This document shows, piece by piece, positions 34,214 through 47,169 of a DNA stretch of 64,000 nt (position 1 is the stretch's first letter; every line of letters begins with the position of its first letter). The position numbers were made by a program, and so were the translations under genes. The notes beneath the pieces were generated by a model. The model had not been told where the DNA came from, ran no database searches, and saw nothing but the letters and a program-made list of their open reading frames with translations. Origin of the DNA: Pterobdella sp. o SKG-2022 (Eukaryota; Annelida; Clitellata; Hirudinida; Piscicolidae); the NCBI GenBank assembly GCA_964035795.1, contig OZ038321.1, forward strand, positions 6,691,696 to 6,755,695. Direction: 5' to 3'.

Positions 34214-37200
34214 AGTTACTCGAAAAAGATATGAAATTCAATTTAAAAGGCTAGTTTTCACAAAAAACTCAAATTTTGTGATAATTACTAATACTTTTTT
34301 GCTTTGCACATGGTGGTATATACGTTTGGAAGTTTATATTGTGTTTCGATAGATAGCGGTCAACAAATAACAAATTTGAAAGCTTTCAATATTTAAAGAC
34401 AAAAAAAAAATAACAAAAAATTTAGCAACTTTAATTATTAGAACCAAAAATTAAATCAGACCACAAATTTCCAATACAAACAACATTTAAGAAGTATTCA
34501 TAAACTTATTGAACATACTTTCATGACACCACGCACTATTTCGTTTTAGAAGTGTCTCGTATGAAAAATTAGGTTCAAAAGTAGATAAGGAAAGACATGA
34601 TAAAAACGATTAGGACTATTTGAAAAAAAGAATAATGAGAAGAAAATTATTTTAAAATTTTCGATAAGTTTAGCCATATGAAAAATCAATAGTAAAGTTT
34701 TGAGAAATTTTTAACGAAAGATTTGAATTGATGCTGGTGGTTCCAAAGTTTTTATTACTTTTATATTATTTCCTTTATATATTTCAATCATTGTTGCTTT
34801 GTTCTAGTTGACGTCTCTACTTTAACAGATTTGAGCGTTTTTTGGAGGCCTCTTTATCTTTAACCTGACTCATTTGATTCCAAGTCTTCTTTACACTGAA
34901 ACATCTTTGTGACAATGTTTACTCTTGTTTTTTTTTTGAAAATTTAAAAAATCATTTTTTTCTGTTATATTTGAGATTAATACTAAGAACAACCTTGTTA
35001 TTCACCACTCGATGCATTGTGGAGTTCTCGTCATCAGTTTGTCTGCGGAGAATATGACCCAGATAACCATATCTTCCTCTTGTATTATTCCCGTATATCT
35101 TTTCATTGGGTTTTTTTTATGAATTTTATTTAGTATTCGGTTTGGGAAAAATATTCGGCATATTTTCTTTTCGACAACTTCTATCTTTTTAAAGTAACTT
35201 TGTGAAATGTTTGGCAAATATATAATTTGATTAGTTTTTTAAATCTCAATTAGTAGCTTATTTTAATTTTTTATTGATTTCACATCATTGAAATAAATAC
35301 TTTGAAATAATTTTTCAGCGCTTTGGCATAAATATTTTTGATTCTTTTGAAAGCATTTTTAACTCAGTTTTAGCATATTCTGTTAAATCATTAAGCAAGT
35401 TTCCAGCAAATAAAACTCACAAAAAATAAAGAAAAATTCAAATGAGAATACATGGAATATGATTATTTGATGTTTTAGTTGAAATAAAACTCTAAAGGAG
35501 GTTTTGTCTTCTATTATAAATCTTTCAAACATAATTAGAAACATGAAAGTATTAAAATGAAGATGTTGAAAATTACTCAAACAATCAAAAAACATACATA
35601 GGAGTATAAAGCCTATGAGATAAAAAGGGAATGCAAATGTATAAAAGTCTAATTTTGAAACATACTAGAATGCGAAAAGAAAAAAAATCTAAATTATAAT
35701 TCGTCTTTGAATACGAAACATCGATTTAGCCTTAGAATTTCTAGTATGAATAATAGTTATAGTACCAATAATAAAATTAATCTTCATCTATGCTGTTATG
35801 TCAAAAAACTTATCAATTGATAATGTAAGCTAGTCTCACGAAAAGCTTCGGGACTTTTTATAATAAATACTTTGTGTTTGTTGACCTCAGTATTTGATTC
35901 AGGATATTATGCTTCATTAGATGGTTGTTCTTTTAATTGTTTTGTATTAATCTACACAAAAACTTGGTCAATTTTATTGCATATTTTTTTTTCTAAAAAA
36001 CTACGATTAGAAGTTTACTGAACTTAAAAACTATAAAAGAACTTTTTATACGGGAAAAACACTTCATAATAATATTTCCCATTTGTTATGGCCAATCATT
36101 CATTATCCATTGATAAAGGTATCATTTGTTATTTATTATGCCGTGTATCATAGACAACAATTGAGGTATTAGTAAGATGCTTGAATTTGGTTTTGTTTAT
36201 TTATTGTTTGCTTGTTATTCATTATTCCATATTTCAGTTATTATTTTTGTTTCATTTATTAGTTAATTATTTAAATTTTGAATTGATTATTTTTTGATTA
36301 TTTAATTATTTTCCCTAATTATTAGTTAATTTGATAATTTATTTATCATTTAGGGATTTATTCATTTGATATCTTAATTATTCCTGTTTCATGGTTTATG
36401 CATATATAACTATTTTTAAGCGGTATTTTTATTACTTTTCAATGATCTACACAAAAGCTAAGTCTGCTTTTGAAATGTCGATTGTGGTTTGGATGAATGT
36501 GGTATTAAATCTTATCATCAACGTGTCTGTCAATACAAAGAATCATCAGAATCATTATTATTTAGAAAAAATATTCGTTAATTTTATGAAATTTAAAAAA
36601 AAATCAAAAAATTATATAAATCTATAAAATAAAAATAATAAGTATTTTTTTTCTCAAAAATGTCATTAAAAAAGGTAAAAATGACATATAAACCATAAAA
36701 CTGCATATGAATGCAGACATCTTATAATGAAGCATTTTTGTCCGTGAATCAAAGAAACTGTAATGGAAACTTGCAATAAAAAGTGATTAAACAGATTATT
36801 ATAAATGAGAAAAAAACTGTGAAAAGCTTGTTTTTTATTTACATTATATTTCACAATCTATTATAATTCATTCTTTTAATTATTTTTGTTATATTTCACA
36901 GTATGCTTTGTTTTTATTTGTTCATTCACGTATATATTTCACAAAAGCTCACTAGAACTTTTCAAAAAGCTATCAAATGATGGATAAGCTGAGAATAAGT
37001 AAGAAAGAAATTGAATTTCTTTGATCTATTTTTAAATATTTTCACTTTTAATTTATTTGAACTTTTATCAAAACTTATTTTTATTTTCTCCATGCGTAAC
37101 GTTGTTATTCAAATTTGTGAAAAAAATTTTGTATAAAAATAAATTTTCAAGATCTCCATTCAAGTTAATTATTCTCATTATTTTTAACTTTATACAATAA

Positions 37201-37372
37201 ATATTTTTTCAATTATCCAAATTAGTTTATTTATTTTTATTCATTATTATTTTTTATTATTTTTATTGTTTTTATTCGCCTTTTGATAAATCTTTTACAC
37301 GCTTGATTGCTCTTTTGAAATTTACATACCTGTATTAGACTATTAGCCGTCGTAACAATAATAACACTAATA
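34214..37372. other. AT-rich intergenic DNA
   Basis: No gene is recognised. It holds one good copy of the hammerhead-like repeat (35815-35882). The open stretches at 35002-35217 and 36391-36627 have no recognisable domain and are probably chance. Confidence 0.4.
35815..35882 (+). repeat. Hammerhead-like repeat, copy D
   Basis: Reads AATTGATAATGTAAGC, then TAGTCTCACGAAAAGCTTCG, then a 3' arm TAATAAATACTTTGTGTTTG. Near-complete and solitary; no PLE coding sequence is adjacent. Confidence 0.6.
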
Positions 37373-37587
<215 letters not shown>

Positions 37588-39562
37588 TTCATTGTTTTTA
37601 AAACAAGAAAAAAATTTTGACAATTGTTATACACTTATTGTTATCATCTTATGGTGGTGATGATAATGAATATTATTAATAATAAATAATTATTCCTAAT
37701 GATAATATTGCAACTAGCCCAGAAAGCTAGTTCAATGAAAGTGCTATTAATATTTTTAATAATGAAAAATTTTTATCCTTCTGTATAAATATCACAAAAG
37801 ATGTTACAGAGCTGTAATAATATTATTAACAATGATAATAATATGAATAGTTAAACTTGAATCAGGACATATTCACCTACACATTTGAAAGCTCTTCTTA
37901 GAATACAGATAAACATAAAGTCATATATCTTGTAATAGCTGTCATGAATATTAACTTTAATGCTCCATACACGACTAAAACATGTGACTTTTGCATACAA
38001 CCTGGTTTTCATAAACGCTTCTAATGATCTATTTTTATGTATGATTGACTATTTTCTTAAATATTATAGGATGAATGTAATAAATGTTACAGTATTCAAA
38101 TATGTTTAATTTATTGAGGTTATTGGTTTGTTGAGTTTAATGGTTTCGTTGAATTCAAAATCAAATCTAATTGGTAAATGGTAACGGTAATGAATTCAGA
38201 GACTAGCAAATTTTATTATTCATCAGAGATTGAGTATAATATCTTGGAATTTCTATATTTTATAACTTACTTTAATTCTTTGTATTTAAATGATATCAAT
38301 TATAATCAACAATATGTTTTGGACTTTATTTTTAACTTGAATAATCATTAGTACCTATTACTGAAAGTATGAATTTTCTTTTAGCAAAAAAGGTACATGT
38401 AATTTATGATATTATAGATGTATCTTATGTATAAAAATTGTTGACATTGAAATGGTGAGCTTTGTTGAATTACTGATATTTACAGCCTATTCTCAGCCCT
38501 TTTGCAGCTAAACATGGTTTTTAAACGGTGAGATATATATAAGTAAAATCATGAAAAACGTTTTAAGGAATGCTTTTAATAATAACATTGGTTTATTAAT
38601 AATGATGATTTTGTGAATTGTGAAGCCTGTAAATTTTTGTGAAAAAAACTCCAAGTTTACTTTGACATAACAAGAAACTATTTGTAATGATGAATTTTCC
38701 GAAGTTGACATTGTTTCCTGCAATGTATACCAGTTTTGCAGCATTTGAATTCAAAAGCGTAATTTTGGCGTTTTCTATTTTATTGTTATATCTTGACGCC
38801 ATTTATTTAATCTTCATTTTAATTAATTTTTTTATTTATTAATTTAGAGTTAATTTTAATTTTTATTGTTGTTTTTTTGTTTATTATTTATTTTTTTTTA
38901 TTTCTCTTATTGTTGTAACTGTCATTATGATAAACACACTCACATTCCAGCCATTGTCATAGGAATCTCACAAGAATTGTAGCCCTTCATTTATTGTTGT
39001 GTAAGTAATAAAGTATTATTATGATTTTACTGTATTACTAAAAGAAAATTATTATAAATAACTATTATTATTAATAGTGTATCATTATAAAGTTGATTTT
39101 TCAATAAGTTTTAGTTGATTAATATTTCTCAACAAAACAGCAAAATAATGAAATGTCATGAAAAAATGGAAGATATTGACATAAAGTTTAGTTTTGATTT
39201 CATACTTCATCGTTTCTTATTTAATAATTAAATTTAATAATAAAAAAATGAGATTTTTTTCATATATTATGAACCAGATGATACTTTTATATTTTTCAAA
39301 AAAAATTTTAACTTAGGGAAACCTCCAGAAAAACTAACATAATAGTGATGAAAATATGATTTTGAAACACACATCACTAGAGTTGAAAGTTTTTCTAAAA
39401 GTTTGGAAAACTTTGTGAACCTTTATTTCTTAGTTTATGATAAAAGTTTTGAAACTTTAACTTAAATAAAAACAAATATAAAGCATTAATTAATTGTTCA
39501 TCCCCAGGTTTTATGAATTCTTAACCAATAAACATCAGAATTAATGAATCACTAACCATATA
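37588..39562. other. AT-rich DNA downstream of the KCNH gene
   Basis: Probably includes the 3' UTR of the channel gene. A 68-codon minus-strand frame (38802-38596) starting MASRYNNKIENAKITLL is not recognisable. Nothing else is seen. Confidence 0.4.
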
Positions 39563-40098
39563 TTAATTACAAGTATTTAATAAACCAATAAAATTTACAG
39601 ACTTGTTGATTTCTTTAAGTCTTCTGTTGATCTTCTCGAAGGGAGCCGGCTGAATCTTTTTCTGCGGTTTTTGTAGGTAATGTAACGAATCCTTCTCTAA
39701 GCACGCTAGATCTGAGCTTCCATGTAGTTTACTAGAATGATCTATTGAAAAGTTATCGAAGATATCTTTGAGCTCAGGTTCAATGGTCTGTGGTGAAACT
39801 TGTATAGACTCTTTGGAATCTTTCTTATCTAGACTCATCAATCGTTGTTGGTGTTGTAGAGCGTTAAAGAGACTCTCTACTTCTGAGTACTTACAAGGGG
39901 ATGAGTTACTGCAGGAAAGAAATGAAGAGGTTTCAGACGGGGCTTCTGCAGTGTGCCATTTGATAAAAGGTACAGTGTCTACAGTGTGGTTTATGTCCCC
40001 ATTTTTGAAATGAGTGGTCATCGAGGTGGGCCTCTCTATGGCTTGTTTGTAGAAGGACGTCTGTACCCACGATGTAACATCTTCAATGGTTTGAACAG
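39563..40098 (-). CDS. KCNH exon g (C-terminal tail and stop)
   Basis: 178 codons including stop, starting [20 protein letters not shown] and ending [23 protein letters not shown] (in two parts). Acceptor AATGAG joins in phase to exon f. No named domain; the tail has a short helical stretch near its end. Assignment to the channel rests on phase and adjacency. Confidence 0.65.
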
Positions 40099-43000
40099 CT
40101 CATTGATTGTATTGGAAATAATATTGGACAAAACAATGGAAACTTTATGAATATATTTAATAAGGGTGCGTAGATTTAAGGTGTATGCTTATACTAGAAG
40201 TGCTTGAATAATGTATGTTAGCGATGTTTTTTCCCATTTTATTAGACTACTAGAAGTCTACTAGTACATTTTTTATTTAATTACAAACTCTTCAATTGCA
40301 ATATGGCACGAGCATTTTGTAAAAATTATGTATTAAATTTAACCCATGTATTAATATTCTGCGGAATTTCTAGATTTAATTTTGTTCACCAGGTTTACAA
40401 ATAGGAAGCGTTGAATACTATGCTCCACAGGCACTGCTCAAATTTTCTTCAAACAATAAAACTACACACATTATAGAATATTTTGTTGCTTCTGAGTTTT
40501 ATTTATTGGTCCGGCTAACGAATAAAATCTTCATGAAAAAGATTTTCATCAAACTAATTCCAACAAAGAGACTGTAAAAGTACCTTTTTTAGTTCGTTTA
40601 TTGGATGAAGAGGAGGATTGGATAGGTCTGAATGTTTCTTCTGCGTACTTTTTACTGAGTTGGTTTGGAGATAGAGTCACTATTGTATTCTTATCACCTT
40701 CCTTCTCTTCCATCAACGATTTTGATTCTTCCATTTCTGCTTTCTTCGTGGTCGACTGGAGTTTCTTGGAGAAAGCTTTTCTCATGTTGGTGATTCGGTC
40801 ATGGGCAGCTTTGTGGTGGAAGAAAGTATTAAGTTTGAAATAATATTACAATAAGGTTAACATGGTAAAAAATATTTCTTATAAAAAAAAGAATTTTTTT
40901 GGCAAAGATGGTCGTGTTCTCAAACAAAAATTTAAGACTGGTCATTATGAGTTGTTTTTATGGAATCTTGGCAAATACAACTTTGATCATTTTACAAATA
41001 TTCAACAAAATGGAAAGTTTAAATACATTTTAAAAGATATATTTTGTTTATATTATTGTTTTCGTCAAATTAATAAATTATGTAAGTCAGTAAATTTCGT
41101 GGAATATGTTATAAGAACAAAACATACTTTCAGAAATTTTTGGAATTAAAAAGTTTTAAGAAATTCAAATTTAAAACTTTCGGAATCTAAATATTATATA
41201 ATTCATAGTATATATCTTTAATGAATCAAACAAAATATCAAAAAAATGTCTTTCTACCAGTTAATGGGGTGCTTTTACTTTTGTCTTCTTTCAGTTTCAC
41301 TGTTGAAGTATCAGCCATGCATTTCTTCAATAAAGGGGTCCCCTGAGGTCATTATTTAATAATCTAATATTTCAATCATTTCATCCAAGTTTTAAGTTAA
41401 ATTGAAATATTAAGTTGGTATTTTATAAAAACACTAATAATCTCAATGTGTTTTCACGTCGATTCATTGAAAATTTAACGAGGCAAAAATCGAATGAATA
41501 TAACTTGCTGCATTACATATTTGTATTTTATTGAAAAGTTAACATTTGAAATTAACTAAATGATTCATAAAAATTTATATATCACGTATTAAACCTTTTT
41601 CAAGTTAAAAGTGGCTTTGAAATTCTGGATGAACTTTCCAGAAAACTCTGGATAGGCCTCAAGTATAGTTTTGAGATCAGCCACACTGATGGTATGTAGG
41701 TCACAATAGGAAATAGCTCTGACTGAATAACTAGATTTAGCTGTTAGTGTTTTGAAAGGATTTTTTTTGGGTTCTTCTCGCCCACCTTCTGTGATAAATG
41801 GGTCATCCCCAATGATATCACCTTTGCCTGTGATGGTTTAGTTGAAAATACGGTCACAAATAACGCTTTAATTATCTTAATAATAATACATTACTTTTAG
41901 TATATAGCACAGGTTCCAGTTATTTACAATAAATTAAGATTTTGATTTTTACAAAAAATCAAATCTGTTTAATTATTGCATGATACTAGTTCACATAATT
42001 CTTGCCTAGTAAAGCGTTGTTTGACTTAAAATAAAGAAAAACTAAGTTAACATAGAATTTAATATTCCTAACTGCCACGATCTTGCTGATCCGCTTAATA
42101 TGCTTTTGTGAGAACGCGGTTTGGTGCAGCATATTAACTTTCCAACTCACAGGCTTGGCAATACTTTTGATTTTTTTATTACACCAATTTCTCTCTCTCA
42201 TCTTATTTCAGATTCTGCTAGCGAGGTTTTTGAATCCGACTATTTCCTCTTATCGTGCTGTCTTAACTATTTCCTCTTATCGTGCTGTCTTAACTTTGTA
42301 CGGTCTCACCTTTCACCTCACCTTGTCACTTCTCGGTCTTGAAGGAATCTCAACTCGGCTGGCTTTGAAAGAGATCTCAAATTTATAAACGATCTACTTA
42401 ATAATTCTCCAATTTCTATGATCGATGACTTTTTTAGTTCCATAGACAGATTATTTGTTTCGCTGATGGACTTTCGTGCTTCTTTATCAACTCATTTTTT
42501 TCACCCCAGTTTCCATTCACACTTTCATCTGTCAGAGAATGCTTTCTCCGCCATACGCTGAAGAAGGAAAATCGAGAGACAGATATCCAGCCTCCGAAAC
42601 CTCCGCATGCAAGTTTCCGACAATCTTTTGGATCAAGTCAGAGTTTCAAGTAAGCTTGCCCACGCCACCGTTAACAAGTCACGAGCGGCTTATTTAAATC
42701 TATCGCTATCCTCGGTGACACCTAGCTCCAAAGCCTTTCAGGAAACTGCAAACTCCATGCTTCACAAGTCTCCTCCACTTCCTCCTCGAACTTTTGCGGA
42801 ATATGATTTTTTTGTTGATAACTAGCACTTTTTTCAAGACTAGAATTGACGTGATTCATAACTCACTACCGATCACTAATCTTCCCCATCGAGCTTCTTT
42901 AACCGACAGTGGGCATTCAAATTTCTCATTTTTCCCACCTCCTACTATTGACGAAATCATCAAACTGACCTTCCAAATAAATCTTCTCTTTCAGATATTA

Positions 43001-46000
43001 CCCCCATTTTCCTGCTGAAGCGGTTTTCTGGCATCTTCGCCTCCATTATATGCAAACTTTAACATCTTTCTTTTTGCAGAGCACTTTTCCAACTTTGTTT
43101 TAAACGGCACAGTAAAATAATAGCTTAGACCCGTTGAAGCTATACAACTATCGTCCAATTTCAAACTTCAGCGCTATTTCGCAAAATGTAGAAAGGGTTG
43201 TTCTCAAGAGACTATCCTTTCACGTTTCTTCACTACATAAATTCAACCTTTTCCAATCGGCGTTTCATTCTCATCACCGATAGCCTCCGCCGTTTTGGTG
43301 TCTAGCTATTTCAACAGTTTTTGACACCATCGATAATATTAATATGCTGAACATTTTTGAAGACTACTTTCACATTTCTGGCATTGCTTTATCCTGGTTT
43401 CATTCTTACCTCTCCGAACGTAAACAATTTTTTGAAGTGGGTAGATCTTTTACTTTTGTTTCTTTTTATTTTGGTGCCTTCTAAGGCTCTGTTTTTGGGA
43501 CCATACTCTTTTCTCTTTATACATCTCCTATAAGCGAGGTCATACAAAAGGAGGCTGTTTTATATCATCTGTTTGCTGATGATATCACTCTTTTTACCGG
43601 TGCCTCTTGCCTCAGTCTCACTAAAATTTTTGAATGCAACACCAAACTTAATTTGTGGTTTTTGAACAATCATTTCATGTTGGATTCCAACAAAAGCGAT
43701 GTGATGTTCGTTGGCAGTCCTATACTCCTTGCCAAATCCAATCTGCCTACCAAAGTTGCCTTTGACGGCAATAGTTTTTCCTTATTGTTCGAACTGAAGA
43801 TATTAAATGTAACTTTCGATTCTAGCTTCAACTTCACACACCTTACACAAGCATCCAGCTTTCACCTCCATGCGATCAAACAAGTACCCTTTAACACTGC
43901 CGTTACCTGGACTATCTCTTTAGTTCTTTCCAGGCTCGACTATTGTAAATCTTTTCTTTTTTGACTTCTAAGCTGTCTCATTTTTGAGTTGCAATCTTTT
44001 CAAAATCGCACTGCCAAAACTGTCCTTCAAGCCGGTTCTTCATCTCGCGCTTGCCTCGATCGCCTTCATTAATTGCCAGTCGCACTGAGAGCTCAGTTCA
44101 AGTTACTGTGGCTCACCGCTAATATTCTATATTTCAATCAGCCGGTTTATTTATGAGCTTTTTTCTATCAGACAGACTCATGAGTTTCTCAGGTCTTCGA
44201 AGTCTTGTTTATGGCTGCATCAGCCTCTCTTCTAACTCTTTCATGTCGCTCTTTTCACATACCGCCCCTCATTCATGGAATTCTCTTCCACTTAATCTGC
44301 GTCTCTTATCTTCCCTTAAACAATTTCTCAAGCATTTAAAAATGCATTTCATAGCCGCATCTCTCTTCCGTAGTTTTTTTGACTACACAAGCGCTTTTTC
44401 AGCAAACCTAGTGTGCAAACTGTGCGCCTTACAAATGATTTAATAATAACAATAATTTTAAAATCAATATTAAATAAACTGAAAAAAGAATGGAATATAG
44501 AAAAAATTGTTAATGAAATTTTTAGTATATTTTCAGAATTTGAATTTCAACAGTAAAAATTCATTAGCTAATGAATTATGACACCGTATGTTTTGTAAAC
44601 TTGAAATTCAACAGTAAAATTTCAGAATATGAAGAATTATAAGAGCACGTAAAAAAAAATTTACAGAATTTATTTAATCTCAATATTTTTTCTTTTATCA
44701 AGCCTCATATAACCTACAAACTCATTTCTGAGGTATAAAACCTTAGTATAATGGATTCACACGTAATTAAATCCATATAAAACTTCTTTAATCTAATTCT
44801 CTTTCTTCTCTAACATCGATTTTCAATTTCATCAGACAGTTTCTTTGAAACTTAATATTACTTTTTGAAAAATTACTTTGTGCATTATAAAATACCTAAG
44901 TGCCTCACTGAAATACGTTTTAAATCTATTTTTTAATTGAAAATGAGAACTTTTTTAGTGAAATTTCCAACCAAGCGTATACTAATAGTTAATAAAATAA
45001 AAAAAATTAATAATAATAAAACAATAATAAAAAATATTAAGCATAAAAACAAACCCAATATAGCCATAATGACATCACCAGCCAGAACCTCAATAGTTCC
45101 CCTTGCAATGAAATAGATACAGTCGAGAATATCACCGGGGTGGATAAGAGTGTCTCCCGGAGGACAGTGGGTCGATTTGAATTTTATTGATAGGGCTCTC
45201 AAACAACCTTTGTGTGTGGGGTGGTTGGTAGGGTAGTTGGTGGCGTGAATGGTGGGATGTGTAAGGTTTACGAATGGTTTGAAGGGTTGTTGGAAGGTTT
45301 GGTAAGTGAGATGTATAGAAGGTTAGAGATTTGTAGTAGATAATGAGTTTTTTCAGACTTCTTAGTTGTTTGAGGGATTGTAAGTGGATTAATGGGATTA
45401 TGATAGTGGGTACTATAAGGTTTAAAATTTTAATCACAATATTTTAGAGATTTTAAAGGTTTATTTATTTCATTTTTCAGCTTTATTTAAATTATTCAAA
45501 AATTTTTTTTGTTTATTTCTTAGTTAAGTCTCTGTTCAATATGCAGGACTGTAATTCTATTTGTTAAGAGTGATGCTTCATTGCTGTGACAGCTGAAGCA
45601 TTGTATATCCTACATCATAATATTATACTTTACTTATTCATTAAATCAAAAAATTATTGGAAGAATGAATTTGTTAAAAGTTGATAAATCATTGTTTTTT
45701 TGAAATCGCTTTATAAAAACTCAATACTGATAATAATTTCATAGTAGTCAGTGCATCAAATATGTATGAAAGCCGACCATAGCTCGTCCAAAGATTGGAG
45801 TGTCAACTCCACCATACTAATAAGATTTTTATTGAAATAATTAATTGTAGAAATGAATAATCATTGAATGATTTATTCTAAAAACCTTGGCTAGCACCAT
45901 TGAAAGCGTCACAAGAAGTAAGGAGGATTCTGTTCAGATGCAGGCAAATATCTGCCTGCAAGCACTCTGGAAAGCCCTTTAACACCTAGAGACAATCATA

Positions 46001-46572
46001 TAGGTTATTCAATAGTTATCATATCAATCCTTATAACGACCAACAGGTGTTGGTTTTGTGATAAATATTCTTCAAGACACAAGTTTATATGTATGACTAA
46101 ATTTTGGCACAGAATACTTCAATAGAACTTTTTAGAGACATAGTATGTTTTTTTCAAATAATATTTTTCAACAAAAACACCAAATGTGAGATTAGTTTTG
46201 AAACTTTAGCTAACGTTTCATGATGTGTTTAAACTTATAAATAACTATAGCTTTTGATTTTTAATAAATCTAACTTTTCAGAGACATCTTATGTATGTTT
46301 TTTATATTAATTATTTATAGAACATAAATTTTGAAGAATATCATACGATATAGCATTATTCTCGAATAAATGTAGGATATTTCTTAAAATTGATGTTCTA
46401 TAGATGTTTCCTAATAAATGTAATGGAAATATCCATGAGCATAATGTTTTTTTGGTGAAAAACTTCAAAAAAAATATTACAAAAAAATAAAATTTCTCAC
46501 ACTATTCATATCGACTCCTTGTGCACAAGACCTGGAATGCTGGAAAGACTCGACAAGTCTGTCTGCCAAGTC
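39563..46572 (-). CDS. EAG/ERG-type (KCNH) K+ channel, C-terminal 467 residues
   Basis: Joining 46572-46501, 45985-45886, 45207-45055, 41827-41595, 41342-41258, 40808-40584 and 40098-39563 gives 1404 nt with all six joints in phase and GT-AG. The product covers the end of the C-linker ([30 protein letters not shown]), the cyclic-nucleotide-binding homology domain ([74 protein letters not shown]) and a long cytoplasmic tail. Wording is closest to ERG ([12 protein letters not shown]) by memory. In KCNH channels this domain does not bind cyclic nucleotide well but controls gating and assembly. The PAS domain and S1-S6 should lie to the right (upstream), but I do not find them before 52391. The intron 45054-41828 carries an antisense LINE. 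Confidence 0.88.
40584..40808 (-). CDS. KCNH exon f (cytoplasmic tail)
   Basis: Encodes [20 protein letters not shown] then a Glu/Lys-rich stretch and [12 protein letters not shown]. Hydrophilic and probably disordered, as in KCNH tails. Acceptor CACAAAG, donor GTACTT. Confidence 0.65.
41258..41342 (-). CDS. KCNH exon e (cytoplasmic tail)
   Basis: 28 codons plus one base: [20 protein letters not shown] then KSKSTPLT. No domain. Included because acceptor CCTCAG and donor GTAGAA are good and because it repairs the phase (0 in, 1 out) between exons d and f. Confidence 0.65.
41595..41827 (-). CDS. KCNH exon d (CNBHD second half)
   Basis: Encodes [19 protein letters not shown], then [47 protein letters not shown]. 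VRAxSYCDLH and the YPEF helix are diagnostic. Acceptor CATCACAG; donor GTTTAA is a weak match but the only in-phase choice before a stop. Confidence 0.88.
42080..44455 (+). mobile_element. L2/CR1-like LINE, decayed, antisense in a KCNH intron
   Basis: Endonuclease end ([30 protein letters not shown]) near 42145-42295, linker, [20 protein letters not shown] near 43140-43195, [20 protein letters not shown] near 43355-43415, [12 protein letters not shown] near 43570-43605, [20 protein letters not shown] near 43680-43740, [11 protein letters not shown] near 43930-43962. The 3' tail is near 44395-44445. It is longer but more broken than the related copy at 32999-34145. It contains an exact 27-bp tandem duplication (42241-42294). 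Confidence 0.75.
45055..45207 (-). CDS. KCNH exon c (CNBHD first half)
   Basis: Encodes [51 protein letters not shown]. The beta-roll PGD...PGD...IYFIARG pattern is the signature of this domain. Acceptor CAAAG, donor GTTTGT. Confidence 0.9.
45886..45985 (-). CDS. KCNH exon b (C-linker to CNBHD)
   Basis: Encodes [20 protein letters not shown] and [13 protein letters not shown] plus one base. The segment is strikingly close to the animal KCNH consensus. Acceptor TCTCTAG, donor GTTTTT. Confidence 0.9.
46501..46572 (-). CDS. KCNH exon a (C-linker)
   Basis: 24 codons, [24 protein letters not shown] (written in two parts), matching the KCNH C-linker RLEEYFQHxWSYTNGIDMN. Acceptor AAAG, donor GTGAGA, phase 0 on both sides. 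The upstream exon with S6 is not found. Confidence 0.8.
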
Positions 46573-46625
46573 CTTTAAAGGTCAATTAAGGATTCGCTTA
46601 TTTGGTTTATGACTACCAGTAGTCT

Positions 46626-46679
46626 GCACAAATTTAAAACACGAAGCTTTTCGTAAGACTAGCTTTATTATCAAGTGAA
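46626..46679 (-). repeat. Hammerhead-like repeat, copy E
   Basis: In motif sense: TTCACTTGATAATAAAGCTA, GTCTTACGAAAAGCTTCGTG. The 3' arm is lost. It lies just right of KCNH exon a, in the upstream intron. Confidence 0.6.
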
Positions 46680-47012
46680 CTTTATAATTTAAACTAGTCT
46701 TTTTAATGAAAGATACTATTATTGAAACTTTAAGCTTAGGGTCAACTCTATTAATGGAAATATTGAGTTTCTTATTTATTATCTATGGAATCTATGAAAA
46801 CCAAAAAGATGCGTTTTTTTTAAACGTATCACCTCGTTTTCATTTTCCCATTAGTTTAGAAGATTCAAGATGTCTAAGGATTTTTAATATTTTTGTTAGT
46901 TAACAATCTTAGAGTTATTTTTCGTTGTTGTTTCACTGAAAAAGTTGAGATTAATAATTACCTATGTCTAATCCCCTAATCCTACTTTTTCAATCAACAG
47001 CATATTTGTAAG

Positions 47013-47082
47013 TTCAAGCACAAAGTATTTATTTTAAGAGTGACAAAGCTTTTTTTAAGACTAGCTTACATTATAAAGTGAT
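47013..47082 (-). repeat. Hammerhead-like repeat, copy F (left half of inverted pair)
   Basis: In motif sense: ATCACTTTATAATGTAAGCT, AGTCTTAAAAAAAGCTTTGT, then AAATAAATACTTTGTGCTTG. The GAAA is mutated to AAAA. It sits about 10 bp from copy G in opposite orientation. Confidence 0.6.
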
Positions 47083-47091
47083 AAACTTATA

Positions 47092-47157
47092 TAATTGATA
47101 ATGTGAGTTCAACTTTCGAAAAGCTTCATGTTACTATTCAGTTAATAAAAGTGTTTG
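47092..47157 (+). repeat. Hammerhead-like repeat, copy G (right half of inverted pair)
   Basis: Reads TAATTGATAATGTGAGTTC, AACTTTCGAAAAGCTTCATG, then TTAATAAAAGTGTTTG. With copy F it forms a head-to-head pair immediately left of the RTE-like LINE. Confidence 0.6.
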
Positions 47158-47169
47158 ATTCAAATCGTT

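Noticed and set aside
40508..40548. Imperfect hairpin AATCTTCATGAAAAAGATTT as a terminator
   Set aside because: Lies in an intron of a eukaryotic gene; terminators of the bacterial kind are not meaningful here.
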